Shown: piece by piece, positions 5,712-6,189 of the stretch
Numbering within the stretch: the stretch's first letter is position 1
Layout: every line of letters begins with the position of its first letter
DNA from: an uncultured Clostridia bacterium
GTDB lineage: Bacteria > Bacillota_A > Clostridia > Christensenellales > Aristaeellaceae
Assembly (NCBI GenBank): GCA_947165745.1
Contig: CAMVBO010000116.1
Location: 1-6,189, forward strand
DNA: 6,189 nucleotides
Direction: 5' to 3'
Made by a program: the position numbers and the translations under genes
The notes under the pieces: generated by a model
Databases searched by the model: none
What the model was told of the DNA's origin: nothing
The model's input: the letters and a program-made list of their open reading frames with translations, nothing else

Positions 5712-6189
5712 ATGGAGTACGGCCATTTCGATGACCTGGCGCGGGAATATGTCATCACCCGCCCCGACACCCCCTCGCCCTGGATCAACTATCTGGGCAG
5801 CGAGACCTTCTTCACCCTGATGAGCAACACCAGCGGCGGCTACAGCTTCTACAAGGACGCGCGCATGCTGCGCATCACCCGCTATCGCTACAACAACGTG
5901 CCCACCGACGCCGGCGGACAGTATTTCTACATCAATGACGGCGGCAGCCTGTGGACCCCCGGCTGGATGCCCGTGAAGGCGAAGCTGGACAGCTATGAGT
6001 GCCGCCACGGCCTGGGCTACACCCGCATCACCGGCGTCAAGGACGGCCTGAAGGCCGAGCAGCTCTCCTTCGTGCCCCGGGGCGTGGACGCCCTGGTGAC
6101 CCGCGTGCAGCTGACCAACGAGAGCGCCGCGGCCAAGGACGTGAGCCTGTACAGCTTCGTGGAGTTCTGCCTGTGGAACGCCCAGGACG
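5712..6189 (+). CDS. GH94 phosphorylase, probably cellobiose phosphorylase (N-terminal part)
   Basis: Family GH94 enzymes split beta-linked disaccharides with inorganic phosphate, inverting the anomeric centre; cellobiose gives glucose and alpha-glucose 1-phosphate in the cytoplasm. Only the first 159 residues are present of a protein normally about 800 long, and the reading frame is open to the right edge. The N-terminus (GHFDDLAREYVITRPDTP, then PWINYLG at 23-29) and the stretch SNTSGGYSFYKDARMLRITRYRYNN (38-62) are hallmarks of this group and belong to the N-terminal beta-sandwich and sugar-contacting loop. The catalytic Asp lies beyond the window. The start at 5712 is supported by GAGGAGG (5698-5704), 7 bases upstream. 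Cellobiose is the most likely substrate from the N-terminal resemblance; cellodextrin or N,N'-diacetylchitobiose phosphorylase is possible. Control by the LacI-type operator in the leader fits a sugar-inducible gene. Confidence 0.88.
   Translation, partial: MEYGHFDDLAREYVITRPDTPSPWINYLGSETFFTLMSNTSGGYSFYKDARMLRITRYRYNNVPTDAGGQYFYINDGGSLWTPGWMPVKAKLDSYECRHGLGYTRITGVKDGLKAEQLSFVPRGVDALVTRVQLTNESAAAKDVSLYSFVEFCLWNAQD

Noticed and set aside
5576..6008. Minus-strand open frames at 5576-5788 and 5691-6008.
   Set aside because: They lie opposite the GH94 gene and its promoter, lack ribosome binding sites and have no recognisable features.

Overview
The window looks like a chromosomal segment of a high-GC, Gram-positive, Clostridia-type anaerobe, probably a gut commensal. 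The evidence is strong GGAGG ribosome binding sites, sigma-A-type promoters, an ECF-type vitamin transporter subunit beside a type III pantothenate kinase, a GH94 disaccharide phosphorylase, and a large secreted mosaic protein of Cys modules, BspA-type leucine-rich repeats and MBG-like domains. The assignment rests on gene content and style only; no rRNA or other phylogenetic marker is present.

Layout. At the left edge (1-918) a leftward operon encodes an ECF transporter S component followed 15 bases later by coaX, which runs off the window. Its promoter lies at 1011-1038. Its leader of about 85 nt carries two copies of a short hairpin motif (980-1004 and 932-957), the second directly upstream of the ribosome binding site. 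Diverging from it, a single-gene rightward unit (promoter 1074-1102, CDS 1177-1518) encodes a small, one-domain cupin whose leader contains an inverted repeat and a sequence complementary to its own Shine-Dalgarno. A strong hairpin terminator (1565-1590) separates it from the convergent leftward gene.

The middle (1606-5406) is one leftward gene for a 1266-residue secreted protein: signal peptide, five Cys modules, an InlB-B-like repeat, BspA-type LRRs, a short Asn-Gly-Thr repeat, MBG-like beta domains, a Gly/Ser/Tyr and acidic linker, and a long acidic C-terminal region I do not recognise. It has no LPXTG signal and no C-terminal membrane anchor.

At the right (5407-6189) a 305-base divergent intergenic region carries a good rightward promoter and a perfect 18-bp LacI-type palindrome upstream of a GH94 phosphorylase (probably cellobiose phosphorylase), of which the first 159 residues are in the window.

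How the genes fit together: the S component and CoaX would take up pantothenate and start its conversion to coenzyme A, and the tandem leader hairpins are a plausible control element for that supply. The GH94 enzyme would act on imported beta-glucosides under a LacI-family repressor. The cupin and the large exoprotein have no assigned role. I see no mobile element, CRISPR array, tRNA or rRNA.
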